Assembly: GCF_000271305.1 (NCBI RefSeq)
Contig: NZ_AKGD01000004.1
Span: forward strand, 310,001 to 374,000
Length of the DNA stretch: 64,000 nt
Source: Hydrocarboniphaga effusa AP103
Lineage (GTDB): Bacteria > Pseudomonadota > Gammaproteobacteria > Nevskiales > Nevskiaceae
Direction of reading: 5' to 3'
In this document: in pieces, positions 1-7,207 of the stretch
Numbering within the stretch: the stretch's first letter is position 1
Layout of the letters: the number at the start of each line of letters is the position of its first letter
Notes under the pieces: generated by a model
What the model was told of the DNA's origin: nothing
The model's database searches: none
What the model saw: only the letters and a program-made list of their open reading frames with translations
Translations under genes and position numbers: made by a program

Positions 1-788
1 CCGAAGGCCTTGCGCGCGCACGCGAGCTCGGCATCAAGACCACCGATCAAGGCGTCGATGGCCTGCTGCCGCATGTCGCCGCCGACGGCGTGCAGATCGC
101 ATTCGATGCGACCAGCGCCTACGTGCACAAGGACCACTCGGACAAGCTCACGCGCCTGGGCGTGATGATGATCGACCTGACGCCGGCCGCCATCGGCCCG
201 TACTGCGTACCGCCGGTGAACCTCGCGCAGAACACCGAACGCCGGGCGATGAACGTCAACATGGTGACCTGCGGCGGCCAAGCGACGATCCCGATGGTCT
301 ATGCGGTCTCGCGCGTGCAGAAGGTGCGCTATGCCGAGATCGTGGCGACCGTCGCATCGAAGTCGGTCGGTCCCGGCACGCGCCGCAACATCGATGAATT
401 CACCCGCACCACCGCAGGCGCGGTGGCCCAGGTCGGCGGCGCCGACGAGGGCAAGGCGATCATCGTGATCAACCCGGCCGAGCCGCCGCTGATCATGCGC
501 GACACCATTCACTGCCTGACCACCGAAGCCCCGCGCGAACGCGAGATCGAGGCATCGGTGCATGCGATGGTCGCCGAAGTGCAGCAGTACGTGCCGGGCT
601 ACCGGCTCAAGAACGGGCCGGTGTTCGACGGCAACCGGGTCACCACCTACATCGAGGTCGAAGGCCTCGGCGACTACCTGCCCAAGTACGCGGGCAATCT
701 CGACATCATGACCGCCAGCGCGACGCGCACGGCCGAGATGATCGCCAGGGAAATCCAGGCCGGGCGCTTCAAGCTCGAAGCGGCCTGA
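1..788 (+). CDS. hsaG: Acetaldehyde dehydrogenase (acylating), 5' end outside the window
   Basis: NAD- and CoA-dependent enzyme that turns acetaldehyde or propionaldehyde from the next gene's aldolase into the acyl-CoA. The reading frame is open from base 3, so the gene enters from the left; about 262 of the usual 300-315 residues are visible, and the N-terminal part of the Rossmann domain is missing. The segment NMVTCGGQATIPMVYAV (bases 258-308) holds the expected catalytic cysteine, and the dimerisation/NAD-binding C-terminal half looks intact. It lies directly upstream of a 4-hydroxy-2-oxovalerate aldolase; such pairs form channelling complexes (BphJ/BphI, DmpF/DmpG, HsaG/HsaF). The steroid-specific symbol is inferred from the KshA-like neighbour; BphJ/MhpF-type aromatic pathways are the alternative. 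Confidence 0.93.
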   Translation, partial: EGLARARELGIKTTDQGVDGLLPHVAADGVQIAFDATSAYVHKDHSDKLTRLGVMMIDLTPAAIGPYCVPPVNLAQNTERRAMNVNMVTCGGQATIPMVYAVSRVQKVRYAEIVATVASKSVGPGTRRNIDEFTRTTAGAVAQVGGADEGKAIIVINPAEPPLIMRDTIHCLTTEAPREREIEASVHAMVAEVQQYVPGYRLKNGPVFDGNRVTTYIEVEGLGDYLPKYAGNLDIMTASATRTAEMIAREIQAGRFKLEAA

Positions 789-797
789 AGTCATTTT

Positions 798-835
798 TCC
801 CTCTCCGTTCGGGAGAGGGACCGAGGGTGAGGGAC
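798..835. repeat. Palindromic intergenic repeat, CCCTCTCC/GGGAGAGGG type
   Basis: A 9-bp inverted repeat (798-806 with 812-820) is followed by the tail ACCGAGGGTGAGGGAC. The same palindrome family occurs at about 17.15, 29.0 and 59.6 kb. It sits between the aldehyde dehydrogenase and the aldolase. It has no T-run on the plus-strand exit side, so it is not a classical terminator. Confidence 0.7.
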
Positions 836-922
836 CGTGCGTCATGAACGAGCCCGGTTTTCACCATGAGGCCTTCACCCCTATGCCGCAGATGCTGCAA
901 TCCTGAAATTCGGAGCAACCCG

Positions 923-1966
923 ATGAGCACCCTCACAGGCACTCGCGTCACCACGCACGACATGTCGCTGCGCGATGGCATGCATCCCAAGCGCCACCAG
1001 ATCAGCATCGAGCAGATGAAGGCGATCGCCCAGGGACTCGATGCGGCGGGCGTTCCGCTGATCGAAGTCACGCACGGCGACGGGCTCGGCGGCGCCTCGG
1101 TCAACTACGGCTTTCCGGCCGCGAGCGACGAGGAATACCTGCGCGCGGTGGTTCCGCTGATGAAGCGCGCGAAGGTTTCGGCGCTGCTGTTGCCGGGCAT
1201 CGGCACCGTCGATCATCTGCGCATGGCGGCCGACTGCGGCGTGACCACGATCCGCGTCGCCACCCATTGCACCGAGGCCGACGTCAGCGAGCAGCACATC
1301 AATCTCGGCCGCAAGATGGGCCTCGATACCGTGGGCTTTCTGATGATGGCGCACATGATCGAGCCGCAGCAGTTGCTCGAACAGGCCAGGCTCATGGAGA
1401 GCTATGGCGCCAACTGCCTCTACGTGACCGACAGCGCGGGCTACATGCTGCCCGAGGACGTCAAGGCCCGCATCGGCCTGCTGCGCGACCAGCTGCTGCC
1501 GCAGACCGAGATCGGCTTTCACGGCCATCACAACCTGTCGATGGGCGTGGCCAATTCGATCGCCGCGGTCGAAGCCGGCGCACGGCGCATCGACTGCGCC
1601 TGCGGCGGCATGGGCGCCGGCGCCGGCAATACGCCGATGGAAGTCTTCGTCGCGGTCTGCAACCGCATGGGTATCGAAACCGGCGTCGACCTGTTCAAGG
1701 TCAGCGACGTCGCCGAAGACCTCGTCACGCCGATCCTGGATTTTCCGGTCCGCATCGACCGCAACTCGCTCACGCTCGGCTATGCGGGCGTGTACTCGAG
1801 CTTCCTGCTGTTCGCGCGCAGGGCCGAGCAGAAATACGGGGTTTCGGCGCGCGAGATCCTGCTCGAGCTCGGACGCCGCAAGATGGTCGGCGGACAGGAA
1901 GACATGATCGAGGACACCGCGATCACGATGGCGCGCGAGCGCGGCATCAAACCGAAGGCCGCTTGA
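923..1966 (+). CDS. hsaF: 4-hydroxy-2-oxovalerate aldolase
   Basis: DmpG/BphI/HsaF family class II pyruvate aldolase. It cleaves 4-hydroxy-2-oxoacids to pyruvate plus an aldehyde that passes to the preceding acylating dehydrogenase. The ATG at 923 is preferred because GGAG lies at 912-915 and the protein then begins MSTLTGTRVTTHDMSLRDGM, with the family's Arg-Asp pair near the N-terminus; an in-frame ATG at 866 has no support. The metal-binding histidines appear in GFHGHHNLSMG. The length, 347 residues, is typical, including the C-terminal communication domain that docks the dehydrogenase. It is probably cotranscribed with the dehydrogenase across a 134-bp gap that carries a palindromic repeat. 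Confidence 0.93.
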   Translation: MSTLTGTRVTTHDMSLRDGMHPKRHQISIEQMKAIAQGLDAAGVPLIEVTHGDGLGGASVNYGFPAASDEEYLRAVVPLMKRAKVSALLLPGIGTVDHLRMAADCGVTTIRVATHCTEADVSEQHINLGRKMGLDTVGFLMMAHMIEPQQLLEQARLMESYGANCLYVTDSAGYMLPEDVKARIGLLRDQLLPQTEIGFHGHHNLSMGVANSIAAVEAGARRIDCACGGMGAGAGNTPMEVFVAVCNRMGIETGVDLFKVSDVAEDLVTPILDFPVRIDRNSLTLGYAGVYSSFLLFARRAEQKYGVSAREILLELGRRKMVGGQEDMIEDTAITMARERGIKPKAA

Positions 1967-2097
1967 GTCCATTCATCCTCTGAATGGACTAAGACGCGCT
2001 CGCCGCCAGCCACCACACTAGCTCGCACAAGCCTACGAAACGCCGGCCCCGCCGACAGACCCACGCGTGAAGATCGCCGCAGGAGGAGAAGACAACA

Positions 2098-3102
2098 ATG
2101 GGTGAGATGAACCTCAAGATGCTGCTGGAATCGCAATCCCTGGAACGCTGCCCGTTCCCGATTCCGACCGGTTGGTTCTTCGTCGATTTCTCCGATCAGC
2201 TCAAGACCGGCGAGATTCGCAACGTCGAAATGCTCGGCCAGGAATGGGTGCTGTTCCGCAGCGAGAGCGGCCAGGTCGGCATGACCGATCCTTACTGCCC
2301 GCATCTGGGCGCGCATCTGGGCCACGGTGGCAAGGTCGTCGGCGAAAACATCCGCTGCCCGTTCCATCACTGGGAATACAACACCGAGGGTTGGTGCAAG
2401 GCGATTCCCTACGGCAAGGTCGCGCCGCCGATCATCAAGAAGCAGGCGATCCTGCGCACGCTGCCGGCGGTCGAGAAGTACGGCATGATCTGGGTCTGGT
2501 TTCACCCGAAGTGCGAGGCGCCGAGCTGGCAGCTTCCGCACATTCCGGAAATGGAAGACGAAGGCTATACGGGCGACCGCCGCGGCAGCTGGCCGGTGCA
2601 CACGGCGATCCAGGAAGTGGCCGAAAACGGTGTCGACTTCGCTCACCTGAAGTTCCTGCACGGCGCGGCCGGCATTCCGCCGGCGGTCGTCAACTTCAAG
2701 GATCACGTCATCGAGATCGACATGGCCGGCGGCTACATCGTCGGCAAGGGTTACGGCCCGGGACTCAACGTCTTCCACTTCACCCAGGAAGGCGTCAGCG
2801 CGACGATGATCTCGTACACGCAGCCGATCACGCTCGAACGTTCGCAGATGAACATGAGCTTCCGCCACAAGGATTACGGCGCCGGCACGCGCGAGGCGGC
2901 CATCGCCAAGAAGCTCGTCGATCACATGATCGGCGCGGCCGACGGCGAAGAGAGCGCCGGCTTCGAGAGCGTGGACTTCATCGTCTGGAACAACAAGAAG
3001 TATCGCCCCAACCCGCTGCTCTGCGACGGCGACGGCCCGATCCTGCAGTACCGCAAGTGGTTCAAGCAGTTCTACGCGGACGGCGATCTGTCGAAGATCT
3101 GA
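2098..3102 (+). CDS. kshA: Rieske [2Fe-2S] oxygenase, KshA-like
   Basis: Terminal oxygenase of 334 residues in the group that contains 3-ketosteroid 9-alpha-hydroxylase (KshA) and the DAF-36/Neverland sterol desaturases. The N-terminal Rieske domain has Cys67-x-His69 and Cys87-x2-His90. The C-terminal catalytic domain has NGVDFAHLKFLHG (177-189), giving Asp180, His183 and His188 near the mononuclear iron. A strong Shine-Dalgarno (AGGAGGAGAAG) precedes the ATG. The gene is followed by a terminator hairpin and then a ferredoxin that could supply electrons. With HsaF/HsaG next door, a role in opening steroid ring B (9-alpha hydroxylation) is reasonable; a sterol desaturase role cannot be excluded. 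No KshB-type reductase gene lies in the window. Confidence 0.82.
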   Translation: MGEMNLKMLLESQSLERCPFPIPTGWFFVDFSDQLKTGEIRNVEMLGQEWVLFRSESGQVGMTDPYCPHLGAHLGHGGKVVGENIRCPFHHWEYNTEGWCKAIPYGKVAPPIIKKQAILRTLPAVEKYGMIWVWFHPKCEAPSWQLPHIPEMEDEGYTGDRRGSWPVHTAIQEVAENGVDFAHLKFLHGAAGIPPAVVNFKDHVIEIDMAGGYIVGKGYGPGLNVFHFTQEGVSATMISYTQPITLERSQMNMSFRHKDYGAGTREAAIAKKLVDHMIGAADGEESAGFESVDFIVWNNKKYRPNPLLCDGDGPILQYRKWFKQFYADGDLSKI

Positions 3103-3131
3103 TCCTCATCTAATTGCAAGTTTGCAGTGCT

Positions 3132-3178
3132 GCGCCCGTATCGCGAGTTTGCTCCTCCAGCGATACGGGCGCTTCCTT
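3132..3178 (+). terminator. Hairpin terminator after the Rieske oxygenase gene
   Basis: A perfect 13-bp stem (GCGCCCGTATCGC, 3132-3144, pairing with 3160-3172) has a 15-nt loop and is followed by TTCCTTT. This looks like a rho-independent terminator or attenuator separating the oxygenase from the ferredoxin. Confidence 0.75.
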
Positions 3179-3228
3179 TATCAGCCCCGCTTCCCAGTCA
3201 TTCACCCACCCGCCGGAGTTTTTTGCGC

Positions 3229-3555
3229 ATGCCCGAAGTCCGCGTCAAAGGCCGTGACGGCACCGAACAGGTTCTCGATGCCGCCGAAGGCACGCAGCTC
3301 ATGGAAACCTTGCGCGATTCGGGCCTGGGCGTCGATGGAACCTGCGGCGGCGCGTGTTCCTGCGGCACCTGCCACGTCTACGTGAGTGCGGAGTGGAGCG
3401 CTCGTCTGCCGGCGAAGAGCGAGGACGAGGCGATGATGCTCGAAGCGCTCGCGGAGTATGTGCCGCTGCGCGAAGGATCGAGGCTGTCCTGCCAGATCCG
3501 GCTCGAGCGCGAGGTTTCCGGAATCGTGGTGGAGGTTGCGCCCGCGGTGGAATAG
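3229..3555 (+). CDS. [2Fe-2S] ferredoxin, adrenodoxin type
   Basis: Small electron carrier of 108 residues. The cluster ligands are Cys39, Cys45, Cys48 and Cys88 (GTCGGACSCGTC then LSCQ), the pattern of adrenodoxin/putidaredoxin-type ferredoxins that serve P450s and Rieske oxygenases. An extra Cys43 lies inside the loop. The ATG at 3229 is chosen because CGGAG lies at 3213-3217 and the protein then starts at the first beta strand; the open frame extends further upstream without family support. The likely partner is the Rieske oxygenase just upstream, although a terminator hairpin stands between them. Confidence 0.88.
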   Translation: MPEVRVKGRDGTEQVLDAAEGTQLMETLRDSGLGVDGTCGGACSCGTCHVYVSAEWSARLPAKSEDEAMMLEALAEYVPLREGSRLSCQIRLEREVSGIVVEVAPAVE

Positions 3556-3584
3556 CGGCCGGCGGCACGCGTCGACAGGCTCGT

Positions 3585-4382
3585 TCAGACGATCCTGATG
3601 ACGATGACAGCGGCCGCGACCAGGCTGATGGCCCCGAAAGACCGCTTCAGCGCGACCACCGAAAGCAGCCCCGCCAGACGGCTGCCGACGATCATTCCGG
3701 CAAGCGAGCCGAGCGCGAACGGAACCGCGACCGGCCACAGCATCGACCCCGCGCCCACCGCCACGGCGACGCTCCCGGCGGACACCAATGCGATGACGCC
3801 CAGCGAGGTGCCCACCACGCTGGCCTGGTCCAGGTTCGTGTAGCGCGCCAGCGACGGTACGATCACGAATCCGCCCCCGACTCCGAGCGCTCCGCTCAGC
3901 ACGCCCGAAAGTCCGCCGGTCATCATCAGGGCACGAGCGCAGGGTGCGGTCCAGTGCAGCCGCCCCTGGTCCGGGTCGATCACGCAAGGCAGTTTCTGAT
4001 CGGGCGGAATCCGCGACGAGACGCGGGCGTCCCTCATCATCCGGATCGCCACGTAAGTCAGGACCAGCGCGAAGAGGACCGTCATCGGCGCCGTGGGGAT
4101 GCGGTGTGCGATCCAGGCGCCCAGCGGGGCCGTGCAGATGCCGACCACACCGATCAGCCCCGCCGCCCGGTATCGCAGTCTGTTTTCGCGCAGGGCGATG
4201 GCGCCGCCCAGCGCCGCCGAGATCCCCACCGCCAGCAGCGCGATCGGCGCGGCCTGCACCACCGTCAGGTGCAGCGCCAGCATCAGCAGCGGCATGGCCA
4301 GGATGCCGCCACCGGCCCCCGTCAAGGCGAGCGCCAGACCGATCAGGGCGCCCAACACGGCCGTCAGCAAGGAGTTGTCCAC
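3585..4382 (-). CDS. TauE/SafE family sulfite/organosulfonate exporter
   Basis: Integral membrane protein of about 265 residues with the two-repeat TauE/SafE layout. The glycine-rich ALTGAGGGILAMPLL motif in the first repeat is mirrored by SGALGVGGGFVIVPSL in the second, with about eight hydrophobic segments. The GTG at 4382 lies 2 bp after the stop of the sulfide:quinone reductase-like gene and gives a start just before the first membrane helix; an ATG at 4415 inside that gene would add 11 residues. As third gene of the persulfide dioxygenase/SQR operon it most likely exports sulfite or thiosulfate made by sulfide oxidation. The substrate is inferred from context. Confidence 0.88.
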   Translation of the reverse strand: MDNSLLTAVLGALIGLALALTGAGGGILAMPLLMLALHLTVVQAAPIALLAVGISAALGGAIALRENRLRYRAAGLIGVVGICTAPLGAWIAHRIPTAPMTVLFALVLTYVAIRMMRDARVSSRIPPDQKLPCVIDPDQGRLHWTAPCARALMMTGGLSGVLSGALGVGGGFVIVPSLARYTNLDQASVVGTSLGVIALVSAGSVAVAVGAGSMLWPVAVPFALGSLAGMIVGSRLAGLLSVVALKRSFGAISLVAAAVIVIRIV

Positions 4383-4384
4383 CG

Positions 4385-6058
4385 CTATCCGACCAGTTCG
4401 GGCTGGGCCAGCCACTCACGGCCCTTGAGCATGCCCTGCCAGTACAAGGGCGGCAGGATGCGCTCCTTGAGCAGCCAGGCGAGCCGCGAAGGCTTGCGAC
4501 CGTCGATCACAAAGCGCGGGAAGCTCGGCTTGAGCTGGCCACCGTAGGCGAACTCGGCGAGCACGATCTTGCCTCGCTCGACGGTCAGGGGACAGGAGCC
4601 GTAGCCGTCGTACCGCGCGCTCAGCGGCTCGTCGCGCAAGGCCGCGACGACGTTGTGGGCCACCACCGGCGCCTGCTTGCGGGCGGCGGCGGCGGTCTTG
4701 GCGTTGCTGGTGTTGCCGGCATCGCCGAGTCCGAACACGTTGGCGAACCGCCGGTGCCGCAGCGTCCCCGGATCGAGATCCACCCATCCCGCCGCATCGG
4801 CCAGCGGGCTCGCCTTGATGAAATCCGGCGCGCACTGCGGCGGCACCGCATGCAGCAGGTCGAACGAGCGTTGGACCGTTTCGCGTTCGCCGCCAGGCAA
4901 CAGCCTGCTGAAGCTGGCGATGCGATTGGGCCCGTCCACCGCCGTGAGCGTGTGCCCGAAGTTCAGCTGCACCTGGTAGCGGTGCACGTACTCCATCAGC
5001 GCGGGCACGTAGTCCGCCACACCGAACAGCACCGCGCCAGCGTTGTAGAACTCGGTGGCGATCTGCCCCTGCAGTCCGGCGCGGCGCCAGTGATCGCAGG
5101 AGAGATAGAGCGCCTTTTGCGGTGCGCCCGCGCATTTGATCGGCATCGGCGGCTGGGTGAACAGGGCACGCCCGCGGCGCAGCTGTCGCACCTGCTGCCA
5201 GGTGCAGGGCGCGAGGTCGTAGCGGTAATTCGAAACGACCCCGTTCCTGCCGAGCGTTTCGGCGAGCCCGGGAATCGCCGCCCAGTCGAGTTTCAGCCCC
5301 GGGCAGACGATCAGCATGCGATAGCGCACCACGCGGCCGCCTTCCAGCATCACCGCGTCCTGCTCGGGTTCGAACCCGGCGACGGCCGCCTTGATCCAGT
5401 GCACGCCCTTGGGAATCAATCCGGCCATTTTGCGCACGGTCTTTTCGGGCTCGAAGACGCCCGCTCCGACCAGCGTCCAGCCGGGCTGGTAGTAATGCGC
5501 CTCGGCCGGATCGACGATGGCGATATCGAGCCCGGGCGCGCGCGCCAGCAGGCTCGCGGCGGCGGCGATACCCGCAGCCCCCCCGCCGATGATCACCACC
5601 GCGTGCTCGGCGTCGGTGCGCTCGCCGACGAGGCCCGGCACGCTCCAAGCCATCAGGCGCGGCATCAGCGCGGACAGCTCGTAACCGGCCCGCCGGGCGG
5701 TGTCGATGAGTTCCGCCGCGGGCGTGGCGAGTTTCGATGACAAAGCCCATAGCGTGGCGGAGCGCATTCCGCTGCGGCAATACGCCAGTGCCGGCGCCGG
5801 GGCCTTCGCGAGCAGTTCGCCGAAAGCCTGCGCGTCGGCATCGGAAACCTGGCCCGATACGATCGGCAGATAGTGAAACTGCAGGCCCTGCGCCGACGCG
5901 GCGGCCGCCATCTCCTCGTGTGTCGGCTGATCGGCCCCCTCGCCGTCCGGCCGGTTGCAGATCAGAGACTTGAATCCTTGCGCGGCAACGGCCCCGACCT
6001 CGGCCAGGCCGACCTGCGGGCAGACCGACAAGGTGGAAGTCAGTCGAGCGATCTTCAT
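4385..6058 (-). CDS. DUF442 (TIGR01244) domain fused to sulfide:quinone oxidoreductase-like flavoprotein
   Basis: 557 residues in two parts. Residues 1-110 are a DUF442/TIGR01244 domain with the phosphatase/rhodanese-like loop YCRSGMR (Cys94, Arg99). From about residue 150 follows an FAD-dependent type II SQR module: dinucleotide-binding VVIIGGGAAGIAAAASLL, then HYYQPGWTLVGAG and PIKCAGAPQKALYLSCDHW, typical of SQRD-like proteins. SQR oxidises sulfide to sulfane sulfur and passes electrons to quinone; the DUF442 domain probably handles a persulfide or thiol intermediate. GGAGC precedes the ATG. It is the second gene of a pdo-sqr-tauE operon. DUF442 is more often joined to the metallo-beta-lactamase dioxygenase, here a separate gene, so the fusion partner is unusual. 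Confidence 0.88.
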   Translation of the reverse strand: MKIARLTSTLSVCPQVGLAEVGAVAAQGFKSLICNRPDGEGADQPTHEEMAAAASAQGLQFHYLPIVSGQVSDADAQAFGELLAKAPAPALAYCRSGMRSATLWALSSKLATPAAELIDTARRAGYELSALMPRLMAWSVPGLVGERTDAEHAVVIIGGGAAGIAAAASLLARAPGLDIAIVDPAEAHYYQPGWTLVGAGVFEPEKTVRKMAGLIPKGVHWIKAAVAGFEPEQDAVMLEGGRVVRYRMLIVCPGLKLDWAAIPGLAETLGRNGVVSNYRYDLAPCTWQQVRQLRRGRALFTQPPMPIKCAGAPQKALYLSCDHWRRAGLQGQIATEFYNAGAVLFGVADYVPALMEYVHRYQVQLNFGHTLTAVDGPNRIASFSRLLPGGERETVQRSFDLLHAVPPQCAPDFIKASPLADAAGWVDLDPGTLRHRRFANVFGLGDAGNTSNAKTAAAARKQAPVVAHNVVAALRDEPLSARYDGYGSCPLTVERGKIVLAEFAYGGQLKPSFPRFVIDGRKPSRLAWLLKERILPPLYWQGMLKGREWLAQPELVG

Positions 6059-6080
6059 GGAAGCTCCGGGTCCTGTGGCA

Positions 6081-6965
6081 TCAAAAGGCGTTGAGCGGAA
6101 TCTTCAGGTAGCTCACCCCGTTGTCCTCGGGCTCGGGCAACTCGCCGGCGCGCATGTTGATCTGCACCGACGGCAGGATCAGCGTGGGCATTTCGAGCTG
6201 CGCATCGCGCGCGGTCCGCATCGCCACGAAGGCGTCTTCATTGATGCCGTCCTTCACGTGGATGTTGTGCGCGCGCTCCTCGGCGACGGTGGTCTCGTAG
6301 CGCAGCTCCCGTCCGTTGGGCCGGTAGTCGTGGCACATGTAGAGGCGGGTTTCGGCCGGCAGGCTCAGCACCTTGTTGATCGACCGATACAGCGTGCGCG
6401 CGTCACCGCCCGGAAAGTCGCAGCGGGCGGTGCCGTAGTCGGGCATGAACAGCGTGTCGCCGACGAAGGCGACCGTTTCAGCGCCGTCGCCGATCACGTA
6501 GGTCAGGCAGGCCGGCGTATGTCCGGGCGTATGCAGCACCCGCGCCTGCAACGAACCGATGGCGAACGCGTCGCCGTCATGGAACAGCTGATCGAACTGC
6601 CGGCCATCGCGGGCGAATCGCGCGTCGGCGTTGAAGATCTTGCCGAACATGTCCTGCACGGCGCGAATCCGGTCGCCGATGGCGATCCGTCCGCCGAGCC
6701 GTTCCTTCAGGTAGTGGGCGCCCGAAAGATGATCGGCGTGGACATGGGTTTCGAGATGCCATTGCACGGTGGCATTCAGTTCGGCGACGCGCCGGATCAG
6801 CCCATCGGCCGAACCGGTGCTGATGCGGCCGGATTTGGGGTCGTAGTCGAGCACGCTGTCGACGATCGCGCATTGGCGGGTGCTGCGATCGAGGACGGTG
6901 TAGCTGATGGTCGACGTGGCCGGATCGAAATGCCCTTCGACGACGAGCTGGCTGGTGGTGCGCAT
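6081..6965 (-). CDS. Persulfide dioxygenase-like metallo-beta-lactamase fold protein
   Basis: ETHE1/Blh-type MBL-fold enzyme of 294 residues expected to oxidise glutathione persulfide to sulfite. Metal ligands are visible in THVHADH (73-79), TPGHTPACLTYV and GDTLF. Only the non-haem-iron ligands of persulfide dioxygenases are clear; substrate choice is taken from family and context. The ATG at 6965 starts MRTTSQLVVEGHFD, with AGAGGG at suitable spacing; the open frame continues upstream without similarity. It is the first gene of the operon with the SQR fusion and the TauE exporter, divergent from the FisR-like regulator and preceded by a candidate sigma-54 promoter at 7012-7027. Confidence 0.9.
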   Translation of the reverse strand: MRTTSQLVVEGHFDPATSTISYTVLDRSTRQCAIVDSVLDYDPKSGRISTGSADGLIRRVAELNATVQWHLETHVHADHLSGAHYLKERLGGRIAIGDRIRAVQDMFGKIFNADARFARDGRQFDQLFHDGDAFAIGSLQARVLHTPGHTPACLTYVIGDGAETVAFVGDTLFMPDYGTARCDFPGGDARTLYRSINKVLSLPAETRLYMCHDYRPNGRELRYETTVAEERAHNIHVKDGINEDAFVAMRTARDAQLEMPTLILPSVQINMRAGELPEPEDNGVSYLKIPLNAF

Positions 6966-7011
6966 CCCGCGCCCTCTTGGTAAGCCGCCGGAAATGGCGA
7001 CGCCTTGCCGT

Positions 7012-7027
7012 CTCACGCAACATGCCA
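7012..7027 (-). promoter_or_regulatory. Candidate sigma-54 promoter for the persulfide dioxygenase operon
   Basis: Read on the minus strand the site is TGGCATGTTGCGTGAG. The -24 half is TGGCATG (6 of 7 to TGGCACG), at correct spacing to a weak -12 half, GTGAG (consensus TTGCW). Transcription would begin near 7000, some 35 nt before the ATG. TGGCAG boxes lie 70-140 bp upstream, the usual enhancer distance. Confidence 0.45.
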
Positions 7028-7096
7028 GCACAGCTGTATTCGCAAGTCCTTGTTTCACAAGCGCGTATACCTTTCGCGCAGGCGCAGCCCGGAGCG

Positions 7097-7164
7097 TTGG
7101 CAGTCAGTTCGGCGGCAGCGATGACAGCCAGTGGCAGTCGTTTGGCAGTTCCGTAAGGCAGTGC
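7097..7164. promoter_or_regulatory. Cluster of TGGCAG boxes, probable activator-binding region
   Basis: Repeats of TTGGCAGTC/GTGGCAGTC/TTGGCAGTT start near 7097, 7131 and 7142. Related GGCAG cores occur at 7115 and 7158, and an inverted AGCCA at 7126-7130. Similar boxes recur downstream of the regulator gene at 8521-8570. The regulator's own operon and enhancer are the simplest explanation; binding is inferred. Confidence 0.5.
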
Positions 7165-7207
7165 TAGGCTCGGCCCGCCAACCGGCCCGTCGCCGAGGAT
7201 CCCGATC

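Noticed and set aside
7132..7147. TGGCAGTCGTTTGGCA as a sigma-54 promoter for the regulator gene
   Set aside because: Spacing fits, but it consists of two of the repeated TGGCAG boxes and is better explained as part of the activator-binding cluster. Kept as a possibility only.
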